A DNA stretch of 64,000 nucleotides from Datisca glomerata (GCA_003255025.1 QANY01008070.1:295704-359703), one strand, 5' to 3'. Numbered from the stretch's first letter, positions 1 to 12,785 are shown. Translations and numbers: made by a program. Notes: generated from the sequence alone by a model not told the origin.

Positions 1-1707
1 AGAGTATACATTGGATTGGGCACGCGTTCAGTTTATTGTAATTAATAGTAAGGAACGAAGAAATAAAGAATTTGTGGCCATTGGCAACTTTGGCAGAGAT
101 TAAATTTAGCTGATAAAGTAAACTTCGGGAAATAGCCGGCCAAAATTAGAGAAAGAGGAAGAGAAGTAGGAAGAGATAGATAGAAGATGTCGTAAGACGA
201 GCCACTTAATTGTTTATAGAGTTTCAAGGATTCTAAATTTTATAATTGGCGTGATATCATCAAGCAGATAATTATTTTGCTAATAATTCAATTTTAACAT
301 CGAGTAATGTCTACGTATAATGGAAGCAATGGCTGAGCCTTCATTGCTTGCTTCTTGACTTTTGCTTCCCACCATAATTGATGAACTTAAGTAGTCTTTT
401 GTCCTTAAGTGTCTGACCTGTATATTATTACAATGACAATGATCAAAGGGGCTGTCTAATAGTCGGTTATGTATTTCTCTTTTGTTTTTTTTGTAAGACT
501 AGTGTGGATGGGAAAATCGGACTTCAGATCTTCTTTTAAGGAGAGAAAGATCACAACCAATTGGACTTTTAATCAGGCCACTTAGCTCATGTATTCTTTG
601 TGATACTTGTGCAAAAATTGGAGTTGACTTGTGCAAATATTGGAGTTGATACTAGAAACCCGTTACACTTAGGAAGCTTTTGCTATCATATTGACTTGGA
701 GTTGCTCTTATATAGTATTGACTAGGTACTACTTATATTTATTGACACATAATTTCATTGTCGTGATGAAATTAGTACTATCATTAATTACTGATGTTAC
801 TATCATGGTGAAAATTTGAATCACATTGGTTTACATTTCGATTTTAGATTCTCATATTGCATATTGTCACTTTGCTTGTATGCATTTTTTGTTGTTGTTG
901 TGCGATGAAGTATTAATTCATAACAAAATCATGAGAAAAGATAAGTACAACCTGAGGTCCAAAGTTTAGTGAATGTAAGAAAAGGTTGTGCGATGAAGCT
1001 TGTTCAAAAACCTTAACTGGGAAAGATACACCTGCTTTTCTCCTTGAGAAGGCTAAGAAACAAAGTAAAAACTTTACAATGTAAACTATGAGAACCTTGG
1101 AAAATTATATGATTCCTCTCCCTCCAAATTGACCGAAAAAGAGAGTCAACAGAACAACTTCCAGAAACCAAGTTCCTGAGAGTATTAGCTCGTCCAACAA
1201 AAAGCAAAACAGATGCATGACCCAATGTATCTTGAAATCCACCCTTTTTGTTCTTTTTCTTTATAGGAAACGAAGATTATATTAAAAAAGAAAAGAAAGA
1301 CAATAACAGTTTTGGGAGGATGAGAAATCCGCCAAAATCAAAGAAACAAAAAGACACCAAAACTCCACCCTTAAAAGTTTCGAAATGTATTTATGTTTAC
1401 TCCAAGTTAGCTTGGCATTGTATAATATTAGATACTCTAACTAATTTTGCCTTATCAGAAGCCATTCTAAAAAAAGCAGGAAAGGGGGTCCTTACCATAC
1501 ATGAGAATCTGAGATCAAAGTTATGAATCTTGCTTTCTCTATGTTTCCCACATTTTTTCATAGGAATCTATTGTTCCTACATTTTCTTATAGGATTCTAT
1601 TGTTCCGCATTTTTTTGCTTTCATCCTTTGTAAGTGTTTTTTAAGTTGAATGTGGATGTGGCTTCTGATCACTTGGTTTTATCTTCTATACACAACAACT
1701 TTGTCAG
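1..1707 (+). other. Upstream region and 5'-UTR intron of the first gene
   Basis: No convincing coding sequence is seen here. The stretch is AT-rich and the few open frames are short, with no recognisable residues. A pyrimidine-rich tract ending in CAG at 1705-1707 directly precedes the exon with the start codon of the next gene, so the 3' end of this region is probably a 5'-UTR intron. The upstream UTR exon and promoter could not be placed. A short local repeat around 1545-1610 (a TAGGAATCTATTGTTCC-like word twice) is the only structure noticed. Confidence 0.45.
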
Positions 1708-1732
1708 GCATTACTGATTCGTGACGTGGGGG

Positions 1733-1762
1733 ATGTATGGAAAATCAGATGGTAACATCTAG
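1733..1762 (+). promoter_or_regulatory. Overlapping 10-codon upstream ORF at the start codon
   Basis: An ATG at 1733, four bases before the first in-frame ATG (1737), opens a 9-residue frame in another phase that stops at TAG 1760-1762. It overlaps both candidate starts of the main ORF, 1737 and 1749. The start at 1749 (reading MVTSSKF) resembles the usual start of the plant family best. A scanning ribosome would meet the short ORF first, so it could lower translation. No experimental support is available. Confidence 0.35.
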
Positions 1763-4700
1763 CAAGTTTAACCTTGCCTCGGGTACACCTGATATACCAC
1801 TACAGTCCAAAGGACAGCATGGAACCCATATAGCTGATCCACTGGACAGATCTGGCAACTTCTGTGAAAGCATGGATAGTCCAGTTCCATCATCTCTTTC
1901 AAACTTGTCAAGAAATAGTTCTGCAGTAACACAGGGTGATGTATTGAACTACTTTCAATGCCTGGATTCTGATCCAAAATTGGTGGTTGCTGATTACAAG
2001 TCTAATCGTCAAGGAGACTTAAAGCGAGATTTGAGTCTTGCTCTCAACACATTACCAGATGATTCTCCATCTAGTTCTTCAAAAGGCAAGCCACTTGAGG
2101 AAATCAAGCGTGTCAGAACTGGTGTGTATGACTGCCATATCAAGGCTAGGTAATTTATCTTTATTAGGCAGTTCTTTCTATATCTTGCATTTTTACACAG
2201 ATACCATTTTCATAACAGTGTATTATTTGACAGAAAACGTGTAAAAACTCTCAATGAAACATTAACAGCATTTACCAAGTTCTTCCCAAGCGTACCGAAA
2301 AAGAAGAGATCTCGGCCAGAAGGCTTTCGTATTGGCCGGACTTGTTTGGCGTCCGCTGATCGGTTAGCTATGCGGAAAAATGTAAGCGAATTTCGAAATC
2401 ATAATCATGCCATGACTAGTGGTTTTGAACTTGAGCAGCAGAAATCAGATGTATGCACCGAAAATTCTGCTCCATACAAACGCACCAGAACTTCTTTGGT
2501 GGATGAAAGGGTGTGTATCTTGAACTTTTTCTGTAGTCAACATGTGCTTTATTTGCTTCTATAGTTAACATTGCATTCTCTCTGTGTATTTTATGTTATG
2601 TGACTGACCAAAGCGAATGAAATCGCTTGATTCACGTCTGATTCTCCATTCTTTCTCATAGGCTGAAGAAGTCATCTAAGGAAACATTCTGTTTCTCTTT
2701 CTTTTTGACAATCATATAAAACTATCATGGTTGATCACATTCATATCCTTGACTTTACTACTTTACCTTTGTGCTCGCATTTTCTGTCAATTTTCCTTTT
2801 TGCAAGTGTCATCGAACTTCCATCTTCAGACTTGCAGCTGTGTTCTATATCTTAATGTGTTTCCATTCAAATCGCTGTTCATTCTTAAGCCTTGTATGCT
2901 TTGTATGTGTATGCATATAGGTATTAGTGCACATGCAATTAGACTTCAAACGAATTGTTTGTGATTTACAGTTCAAGTTCATATACAACGATCTTGTATA
3001 TCGTTGCTTGTCTGGGTTTTCTTCTCGTTAATACCACTCTGTTTGGTATATTATTTTTTGCTGTATCTGTTGGTGCATCCTGTCTGGAGTCAGAGAGATG
3101 TTTAATCTTCGGAGTGGAATAATGATTATCAGGCCCATAGTTGGCATCAATACTTATTTGTTTAACCACTAATAGAAGTCTGATGTGTGTTCTGATCAAT
3201 CTAGATGGATGTGCATATTAGTGCTCCTGTTGGACAATCGGGGGCTGCAGGTAGGGACCAAAGATTTGCAAATATTGGCGCAGTTCAAAGGGAGGATCAA
3301 TCGTCGATTGGTGAAAAATCTAAAGTGAGAAAGAAGCGTTCGGGGGTAAAGCCAGATGTTTCTTCAAATACTTTATCAACAAAGCCCGTTGATGGCTTTC
3401 GCGAAGAAGCCAAGCAGAAATTTCAGCGGAGGTCAATTGTTAATGCACAAGCGCTGTTGAATAATGACTCCCATGGGTTCAGGTATGACTTCACAAACTG
3501 CTTTTCATTTTCCATCGTCCAGCCTAGTTAACATCTATTGAGCATGCATATATGTGGTGAGTTTGGCAATTCAAGTTGAATTTGCTACAGAATTAATTGG
3601 CCACTTTCTCATTTACAAATATATATTTGAAGCATTTATTAAAATTATTTATGCAAAGAACTCTTTGGGGATTTGTTATACATGGTTGTTATTCCCCGTT
3701 GAGAGGTTATAAAGCATGTGTTTTATAGACCACGACTTGCTAATAGGGCGGGAAAATCAGATGGTATTCCATGACAAACCAACTTGGGTGTGCGGTCATT
3801 CATACCTAGGAGTGAACTGGACAATAATTCCATTGTCGATGATAGGAAAGATCATTCTACTGGTACAGATAGGGAAAGGTTTAACTTCAAAGCAGTCATT
3901 AAGTACGCATATCATCCTCGCTACTCTATAGTCTTCTAATCACTTCCATAGCTGCTACTGCTATTCCTTGTAGGGTTCATTAATAAACTCACACTTTTAG
4001 ACATTAAAGAACTGCCTTCTAATGAATTTCTTTTCCTTTTATATCTTTGATCGGTGAAACTTCATTCCCTTCATCATTATTAGACTTTTAAACTCGGCTA
4101 TAAGTCGTTAAATGGACCTTACGTTTGCAATTCTTGGTGCTCTTTCTTTCTGTCTTTTCATTTTAGTTAGATGATGTATTGTACTAATTGTATCTACTGC
4201 TTAGGCCACTTGATGATTATTATTTTCCACCGCGACCTCCTTCAAGAATTAAAGTAAATGCAACGGTTCGGGGTCGACAATCAGGTTCTAGAAATGCACC
4301 TAAAATGTCCCCAACCGTACCTAATGAGTGGGAGCTTTCTCATTGTACGAATATGCTGTCTGATGTTGCTGGAGCAAACAATCGGAAATGCACAGCAGTG
4401 ATGCAGTCTACATCTCCAGTTTCCTGGGCATGCCAGAGGCCACATAAGACTTCTCGTGTTGCAAGAAGAAAAAATTTGGTTCCAATTGTTTCGAATGATG
4501 ACGATACTCCTTTGGATAGTGTTTCTGATGTTGTGGGCTCTGATTCTGGATTGGGATTTTCTAGAAGTTTGTCTCTGTCTGGCAGCTCTCCTCAGCAAGT
4601 TAAACTAAAAGGTGATACCTTGTCTTCTTCTGCCCCATCTGAAAGTGAGGAGTCAGGGGCTGCTGATATCAAATCCAGGGATAAGGCCAGAAAGTCAGCG

Positions 4701-7700
4701 GATTTAGATTATAAAGCTAGACAGTCTGCTCAAAAGGTATCCACACTAGCAGTTCCGTCGAGAAAGAATAAGTTGATCAGCGGGAAGGAGCTTGGAGCTG
4801 GAATTCAGAGACAAAGAAGGAATGGTCGTGCTATTACTTCCACAAGGTCTCTCATGCCAATGAGAGTTGCGGAGATTGGCAATGTTAGAACTGCAAAGCA
4901 TGCAAAGCAGCTAAGACGTGTCGGAGTTGAATTTAAAAAAACAGAAAGGTTAAACATTTTCCAGCTATTTATAATTAGGGTGTCTATAGATTCTTTTTGT
5001 GGTCTGATATTTGAAAATCTCATTGTCAATTCTTTACACAGCAAGGTGGGTCGTCCACCTACTAGGAAACTTTCTGACCGTAAGGCATATGCACGTCCAA
5101 AGCATGCAGAAACCAATGCAGAGGCTGATTTTTTTGGTAATTATTTCTACTAAGTTTATCAATCCTCAAGTTTTTCTCTCTTTTCTCCCAGACTTCATCT
5201 TTTTGTATTCAATTTGGCTAGCTGCGTCAGATGATGGTCACACAGAGCTGGTGGCCGCTGCAAATGCTGTCATTAATCCTTGTATTGTTCTCTCGTATTT
5301 TTCTGTAGTCTCTAATTGTCTATACGACAAATATATTTTATTTTTTATCAGACAAACTAATCAGATTATCTTTATAGGTAGAGCTTTTTCCAACTCATTT
5401 TGGAGCATGATGGAGCCTTATTTCGGTTTTGTATCAGACGCTGATATTACTTACGTAAAGCAACAAGTAATTCCCTACTTCGGAAGTAACACATATTTTA
5501 TCAGATCATTTATTATTGTTTGTGAAGTGTGTCTTTTATTGAGTCAAAATTGTAGGATGAATAATTTGCTGGGTTTTTTAAACTGTTGATAGTACTGTAA
5601 ATAAAAGTCAATTGGCAGAAGACTTCTATTTCATTAAGACATGACTTGACTAATTAGACCTACCAGTGCAGCATGGTTTTTCATTTGAGCCTGTCAGTTG
5701 GAAGACCTGCCAAGACTAAATATCAAATGATGATCCCAGTTGTGTTGCAATTTGTTCTTGTAGCATATAGATTTTTGAAATGAAATTGCTGATATTTGGG
5801 AAATCAATTATGAATGTGAATGAGAATTGCTGGATCCCTTCAATTAAACAGTACGAATTGTCCTAACTTTCTTGTTTAATTGTCAGGGAGATCCCCAGTG
5901 TACTGTTCCATTAACAACCACAGGTCCATGTAACATGGATGGTTGCTTGATGATTGACAATGAACTGGGACTTATTGAAGATGAAGCAAAAAGTCTTAAG
6001 ATTCCCCCAAAACAATTACCGCAGGATTCAGAGTGTGATAAAATTGTTCCTCTTTGTCAGAGACTCTTAGCGGCATTAATTCCAGAGGACATTTTTAGCA
6101 GTGGAAATGAAGAGCTCGATTCAAGCTTGGATCAACAAATGCTATTTAACCTTCAGTCTGCTAAAGCGACAGCTTTGGGAACCGATAATATCAATAAAGG
6201 ACCTGATCAGGGTGATCCTGAATGTGATAGAGTTGTCTCCCCTGGAAAATTGATGAAGTTAGCCTTCCCTCGTCATTCGACAAATAGTTCGGTATTGGAG
6301 CAGGAATTGATGGCTATAGTGGCATGTTCAGAGTTTCAGTATGATGAGATGCAGATAAATGAAAAGCTTCTTTTGGAGATCCAAAGCATTGGAATTTTCC
6401 CAGATCTAGTGGTAGGTTTACATTCAGTCCATAAAGCTCTTGTGTGAATATTGTTTCTCTCTCGCGAGAAAAAAAGGAGATAAGATAGACAAAAGAACCT
6501 TTATTGGAGGGTGGGTATTTTATCAAGTAGCTGATGATAGTCAGAAACAGTTATATGTTTTGAATATACACAATAAAGTATCGGGAAGTATCTGATCCTC
6601 TTTCTACTCAATTTTTTCTTTGTCCTTCCGGGTGGGCTAGAAGAATTGGACTCTTAGGAGTACATATATTTTATTGGAGATGCTTGAATATTTCTCATTA
6701 TGCCGTTTTATCCTAAGTTTAGGGCTTCATAATAAGTTGCCTGTTCTTTTTCAGCCTGACATTCCACAGATGAAGGATGAAGTGAGTGATGAGATTAGTG
6801 AACTGGAGGGGAGGCATCATAGAGAGGTATTTCCCTCAAGTTAAATCTCCCTTTCTTTCCCCATTGTACATTATTGCCGTTAGATTAGCATGACCATTTA
6901 GAGAAATGATGTTGATTCTGGTTTTAATAGAGCCACTCAACAGAGTTCGACGGTCAGGTTCTGTTGTCGATGAATATGAGGTTCCGACTTTGACTAATGG
7001 TTGAGTAATTGATGCAATAGGTTTTGAAAAAGAGAAGTTTGCTGGATAAATTGTTCAAGTCAGCCTCAGTAGCCAAAATAAATCAAGAAAAGTAAGTATT
7101 ATTCTTTGGCCTCCAATAGTATTCTTTTCACTTACTGACCAAAAAAGAGTTTTTTTTTTCTTTCACTTAACCTTGTACATATCAAAAGTGTTTGAATGAT
7201 ATGTTATTTTCCGGTTGCAGGGAATTTGAAAGACTTGCAATTGATAAACTTGTCGAGATGGCTTATGAAACATACATGGTAACTTATCTCTCAATGGCCA
7301 AACTAGTTCTCCTTTTTCTATTCCTCCTATTTGGGTACATGTTCTGGTCTTGGTATGTGACCTTATTTAGTCAAAATACAAAATTTGAGGACTCTAATGC
7401 ACCATTACTGCTAGCTGAAATGTTAAATTGATGGAGGACGGTCCGGTAAAATAAGGAAAAACCGTCTTAATCAGTCCTGGTGAGACGAACTCTCTCTCTC
7501 TGCACCTCTCTCTCATAAACAACATGGAAGTATCACTGAGAGACACGGTTGACAATTTTTCTTTCCATGGATAATTTAAAGAAAATTTTCAAAAACAGAA
7601 ACATGAAAGGGATAACTACATTTTATCTACCACAGAGACCCAATGAGAACTATAATGTTTCATGTTCTCATCAGTAACAAAAAAAACGCGTAGATTTCAT

Positions 7701-10700
7701 ACAATTGATTTTTTCATTTCTTTATATATATCTTTTGCTCTTCTCGCTGTTATTTCTCAGTGATTTATTGTATCATCTTCCTAAGCGTTGCTGTATTTGT
7801 TACTGATTTCAATTTATAGATGGGTGAACGTAAGTTTTATTTTACAGACTCGTAAAGTTCCCAATGCCGCTACTGGGAAGAGTTCCGGAGGCAAAATGAC
7901 CAAGCAAGCTGCTTTAGCATTTGTTAGAAGAACCTTGGATCGATGTCATATATTTGAAAACACAGGCACAAGCTGCTTCAGTGAGGCTTTATATAGGGAT
8001 ATGTGTGTTTCCTGGTCCAACAATCCCAATACTAAAGAACAAGCAGATCTCTTGGAACCCAAGAAACAGTATGCCTCCATCCATCCCTTGGAAGGTAGAG
8101 TTTCAGGTATTACTTTTAGTATCTTCTAGATACTTTGGAAATCCTTTTTATGTTGTATTCAGCTTTGTCAGTAGATCTAATTCTTGGCAACCAAATTGGT
8201 GAAGTTCTTAGTGGCCATAATCTGCAGATTCAAAGTTGTTTATTCGATATATTTTACTATATCCTTATGGGTAATTCTTTCCTGATTTTGTTTGATAGAA
8301 TGTCATTCGTTAATCAATCTTTAATATTTTATGCAGCTTGCAATGGTTCGAAGAACCATCGTTCACAATTTAATCATAATGCTGAAAACCAAGATATTAA
8401 TACTTGCCGTGTGCTTCAACCTGAATCTGAAAGAACTGCAGGCAAAGTTTCAGGTATTACTTTTAGTGTCTTCTAGATATTTGGAAATCCTGTTTATACT
8501 GTAATTACTTTTGTCAGTAGATCTATTTCTTGGCTACCAATTTGGTGAAGTTCTTAGTGGCTTTCATTAGTCTGCAGGTTCAAAATTGTTTATTCGATAT
8601 AATTTACCATATCCTTATGGGTGATTAGTTCCTGATTTTGTTTAATAGAATTTCATTTGTTAATCAATCTTTAATATTTTCTGCAGCTTGCATTGGTTCA
8701 AAGAGAAGTCCTTCACAAGTTAGTCATAATTCTGAAAACCAAGATATTAATGCTCGCCATGTGCTTCAACCTGAATCTGAAAGAACTGCAGGCAAAGTTT
8801 CAGGTATTACTTTTAGTATCTTCTAGATATTTTCTGGACATGCTGTTTATATTGTTATTACTTTGTCAGTAGATCTAATTGTTGGCGACCGATTCGGTGA
8901 AGTTCTTAGTGTCTTTCAGAGTCTGCAGATTCAAAATTGTTTATTCGATATATTTTACTATATCCTTATGGGTAATTCTTTCCTGATTTTGTTTAATAGA
9001 AATTCATTTGTTAATCCATCTTTAATATTTTCTGCAGCTTGCAATGGTTCGAAGAGCAGTCGTTCACAATTTAGTCATAATGCTGAAAACCAAGATATTA
9101 ATGCTAGCCATGTGCTTCAACCTGAATCTGAAAGAACTGCTGGCAAAGTTTCAGGTTTTACTTTTAGTATCTTCTATATGTTTTAGAAATCCCGTTTATA
9201 TTATAATTACCTTTGTCAGTAGATCTAATTCTTGGCTACCAATTTGGTGAAGTTAGTGGCTTTCATAGTCTGCAGATTCTAAATTGTTTATTCGATATAT
9301 TGTACTATATCTTATGGGTAATTCTTTCCAGGTTTTGTTTAATAGAAGATCAATTGTTAATCAATCTTTAATATTTTCTGCAGCTTGCAATGGTTCGAAG
9401 AAAAATCGTTCAAAATTTAGTCATAATGCTGAAAACCAAGATATTAATGCTAGCCATGTGCTTCAACCTGAATCTGAAAGAACTGCTGGCAAAGTTTCAG
9501 GTATTACTTTTAGTATCTTCTAGATATTTTGGAAATCCTGTTTATACTGTAATTACTTTTGTCAGTAGATCTAATTCATGGCACCAATTTGGAGAAGTTA
9601 GTGGCTTACATAGTCTGCAGATTCTAAATTGTTTATTCCATATATTGTACTATATCCTCATGTGTAATTCTTTCCTGGTTTTGGTTAATAGAAGATCATT
9701 TGTTAATCAATCTTTAATATTTTCTGCAGCTTGCAATGGTTCGAAGAGAAGTCGTTCAAAATTTAGTCATAATGCTGAAAACCAAGATATTAATGCGAGC
9801 CATGTGCTTCAACCTGAATCTGAAAGAACTGCTGGCAAAGTTTTAGGTATTACTTTTAGTATCTTCTAGATATTTTGGAAACCCTGTTTATATTGTAATT
9901 ACTTTTGTCAGTAGATCTAATTCATGGCGACCAATTTGGAGAAGTTAGTGGCTTACATAGTCTGCAGATTCTAAATTGTTAATTCCATATATTGTACTAT
10001 ATCCTCATGTGTAATTCTTTCCTGGTTTTGGTTAATAGAAGATCATTTGTTAATCAATCTTTAATATTTTCTGCAGCTTGCAAGGGTTCGAGGAGGAGAC
10101 GTTCAAAATTTAGTCATAATGCTGAAAACCAAGATACTAATGCTAGCCATGTGCTTCAACCTGAATCTGAAAGGACTGCAGGCAAAATTTCAGGTAGTAC
10201 TTTTAGTATCTTCTAGATATTTTGGAAATCCTGTTTATATTGTAATTACTTCTGTCAGTAGATCTAATTCATGGCGACCAATTTGGAGAAGTTAGTGGCT
10301 TACATATTCTGCAGATTCTAAATTGTTTATTCCATATATTGTACTATATCCTTGTGTAATTCTTTCCTGGTTTTGGTTAATAGAAGATCATTTGTTAATC
10401 AGTCTTTAATATTTTCTGCAGCTTGCATGGGTCCAAAGAAAAGACGTTCAAAATTTAGTCATAATGCTGAAAACCAAGATACTAATGCTAGCCATGTGCT
10501 TCAACCTGAATCTGGAAGAACTGCAGGCAAAGAAAATGCATGGTTAAACATGGTTAAGAGGAGACAATCGTTGCTTGACGACCTTAAAACCTATTGGTCA
10601 GGCAATGGAGAAGTAAAGAGGAGTGAGAGGGACAAAGATGACGGGAGACACAACAGAGAGAGATTATCTAGAAATGGAACAACTGAAAATGGACAACCAG

Positions 10701-11101
10701 CATTCTCTAGTGTCAAGGGGGAAAGAAAAACTAAAATAAAGCCTAAGCAGAGAAACGCTCAGCTCTCTGTCTCTGCCAATGGCCGTCTTGGGGAGGTTAA
10801 AGCACAACCAAAAGTAATACAGCCTTCTACATCAAAGTCAAGTGAGAAGAATTCTAGCAAGGATGATGCTAAGGAAAAGGATGAGTCTGCCTCTGGTTTG
10901 CTCGATGACCCTCAGTCTTTTGATTTGTCCCATCTTCCGCTACCAACAACTGATGAGTTATGTGTGCCCGGTGATTTTGGTGGCCAAGGGCAGGATCTGG
11001 GTTCATGGTTGAACATCGATGATGATGGTTTACAAGAAGATGACTTCATGGGGCTTGAGATTCCAATGGATGACCTTTCAGACTTGCACATGATACTTTG
11101 A
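1737..11101 (+). CDS. Plant-conserved nuclear-type protein of unknown function (At2g19390-like), 20 coding exons
   Basis: I recognise the family from memory as the uncharacterised plant proteins related to Arabidopsis At2g19390/At4g29790. Exons by splice sites and phase: 1737-2149, 2234-2510, 3205-3482, 3729-3902, 4205-4948, 5042-5136, 5222-5281, 5378-5466, 5887-6411, 6755-6826, 7021-7091, 7221-7278, 7848-8106, six 117-bp exons (8337-8453, 8687-8803, 9038-9154, 9384-9500, 9730-9846, 10077-10193) and 10422-11101. All phases agree, giving about 1,499 codons. Family-typical segments include PLCQRLLAALIPED, LLEIQSIGIFPD, KQAALAFVRRTLDRC and the acidic C-terminus (LNIDDDGL, MGLEIPMDDLSDL). The protein is hydrophilic and rich in Ser, Arg and Lys, with basic NLS-like runs and no signal peptide or membrane segment, so a nuclear role is inferred. 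Oddities are an in-frame TGA at 3772-3774 and the amplified exon. Function is unknown. Confidence 0.8.
3729..3902 (+). other. Symmetric exon 4 carrying an in-frame TGA
   Basis: This 174-base exon (58 codons, entered and left after two bases of a codon) aligns with the family from RAGKSDGIP to RERFNFKAVIK, so the frame is certain. Codon 3772-3774 is TGA; a CGA to TGA change would explain it. A second acceptor ending CCTAG at 3805-3809 would start the exon at 3810 in the same phase and remove the stop. Skipping the whole exon also keeps the frame. If neither happens the protein stops after about 336 codons. Confidence 0.75.
8107..10537 (+). repeat. Tandem array of intron-plus-exon units, about 345-351 bp each, seven exon copies
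   Basis: Exon starts at 8337, 8687, 9038, 9384, 9730, 10077 and 10422 are spaced 350, 351, 346, 346, 347 and 345 bp. Each unit has an intron of about 230 bp and an exon opening after TGCAG with CTTGC. The first six exons are exactly 117 bp, ending in TTTCAG (TTTTAG in the fifth) before a GT donor. The seventh runs on into the ancestral 3' exon. Exons sit in phase 1-1, so each adds 39 residues (core HVLQPESERTAGK) without changing frame. All copies are open and keep their splice dinucleotides. Retaining any intron gives a TAG stop soon after the donor. Confidence 0.93.
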
Positions 11102-11138
11102 AGTTGCTTTTTCTCCAATCTTGCTCACTACTGCTGTG

Positions 11139-11144
11139 AATAAA
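11139..11144 (+). terminator. Likely polyadenylation signal of the first gene
   Basis: AATAAA lies 38 bases after the stop codon of the first gene, in an A-rich stretch. Position and motif fit a plant near-upstream element. Confidence 0.5.
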
Positions 11145-11697
11145 AGAAAGAAACATACCAACAAAAGAAGATCCCTGACAACAAGGAATGATGGGCCACT
11201 GTCATACTCATTAGCTAGGATCAACAGTTAGGTCAGTTGATTCTTTTGATATTTTTTTGTAATTATGATTCTTCTGATGAATATGGAATCTTTTAGGATT
11301 TACCATTAAGTTGGTGGCTTTGACCTAGGGATCTTTTTATTATTATTTTTTGTTGATAGTTATGGGTGTCAGGGCTAGCCATGACTACCATTTGAAGTAA
11401 ATAGGTATTTTAGCATCTAGAGATTATATCTTAGATTGCTTAGCTTTTAGAAATAAGAGATACTATCTCATGTAAGTACATTTTTATTGACAATAAATTC
11501 AATTTTCAATTGAAGTAATCTAATTATGGATATAGAAAACTTTCCTCCCAATTCTCTATGGAACTTGACTTTTGTCGATATTCTTCTACCAACTGCTCAG
11601 TTGAAGTTGTTGCAGATTCTGTAGTTCATGTAAGGCTGTCTTGTTTGTGTAAATTGATCTTCAGTTTATTATTAATTTTGCAGATTGATTTGTATGC
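11145..11697. other. 3' flank, no gene seen
   Basis: AT-rich sequence between the end of the first gene and the CACTA-like element. A 62-codon open frame at 11558-11746 runs into the transposon terminus and has no recognisable content, so it is not called. Confidence 0.5.
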
Positions 11698-11904
11698 CAC
11701 TAGACGAAAACCCCTCAATTGCGACAGTTATACGACGACGGTTTGAGCAACCGTCGCTAATTGTTGAACAAGGAGGATAATTTGCGACGATTTAGTTAAC
11801 CGTCGCAATTAGTTGTATTTTACCGACAATTTTAAATTAACCATCACAACATGTCACATATTGCAACGGTTTTGCCCAACCGTCATAATTAATTATATTT
11901 TCCA

Positions 11905-12785
11905 TTTTCATATTGTGATGGTTTAGGAGAACCGTCACAATTAATTATTAATATTGTGACGGTTCATGTTGACCGTCACAATTAATTGCGAAATTGTGAC
12001 GGTTTATGAAAACCGTCGCAAATGTATTTGAGAGGTTACTTAATTTTTTTACTTTTTTTAATCCATATTGCGATGGTTTTAATGAACCGTTGGGAAAACC
12101 GTCGCAAAAAGAAACCCTAAATTAACCCCTTCGCGTGTCTTCTTCCTCATTTCCCCTGTTTTCCTCCCAGTAGCTCAACAGGCGCGATTCTCCCCCATTT
12201 TCGAACGGCGATCTTAGCCCCGTGCTCCTCGTCGTTGCTCAACCCGGGTACGATTGTTCTTCTCCCCATTGACCAGCCGCGGTAGGTTCCTTCTTCTCTA
12301 TTAATTTTCTTGATTTCTAGTATTCTTTTTATGATTTTTCATTTTCATATTGCGACGGTTTAGGAGAACCGTCGCAATTAATTATTAATATTGCGACGGT
12401 TCATGTTAACCGTCACAATTAATTGTGAAATTGCGGCGGTTTATGAAAACCGTCGCAAATGTCTTTGAGGGGTTACTTAATTTTTTTACTTTTTTTAATC
12501 CCTATTGCGACGGTTTTAATGAACCGTTGGGAAAACCGTCACAAAAAGAAACCCAAAATTAACCCCTTCACGCGTCTTCTTCCCCATTTCCCCTGTTTTC
12601 CCCGTAGTAGATCAACATGCGCGATTCTCCCCCATTTTTTAACGGCGATCTCAGCCCCGTGCTCCTCGTCATTGCCTAACCCGGGTACGGTGGTTCTTAT
12701 CTCCATTGATCAGCCGCGGTAGGTTCCTTCTTCTCCATTTTTTTTCTTGATTTCTAGTATACTTTTTATGATTTTTCATTTTTTT
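11905..12785. repeat. 427-bp tandem duplication inside the CACTA-like element
   Basis: The block with TTTAGGAGAACCGTC at 11932 recurs at 12359, and the whole stretch (GACGG palindromes, the CT-rich segment with GCGCGATTCTCCCCC, and CAGCCGCGGTAGGTTCC) is repeated in the same order with minor differences. Two copies are present. Base changes such as GTGACGG/GCGACGG between them fit C-to-T decay. Confidence 0.8.

Noticed and set aside
4281..5116. Minus-strand ORFs of about 100 codons (4281-4598 and 4805-5116)
   Set aside because: They are antisense to well-supported exon 5 coding sequence and have no recognisable content.
8107..9869. Repeated 60-160-codon ORFs in the exon array as separate small genes
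   Set aside because: They run from intron sequence through the exon to a TAG just after the donor; the spliced reading explains them.
8337..10537. Regular direct repeats that could suggest a CRISPR-like array
   Set aside because: Units are about 347 bp, the repeated part is a spliced exon with intact GT-AG borders, and the setting is a plant gene.
12459..12722. 87-codon ORF in the CACTA-like element
   Set aside because: It covers GACGG palindromes and a duplicated CT-rich block; no protein features.
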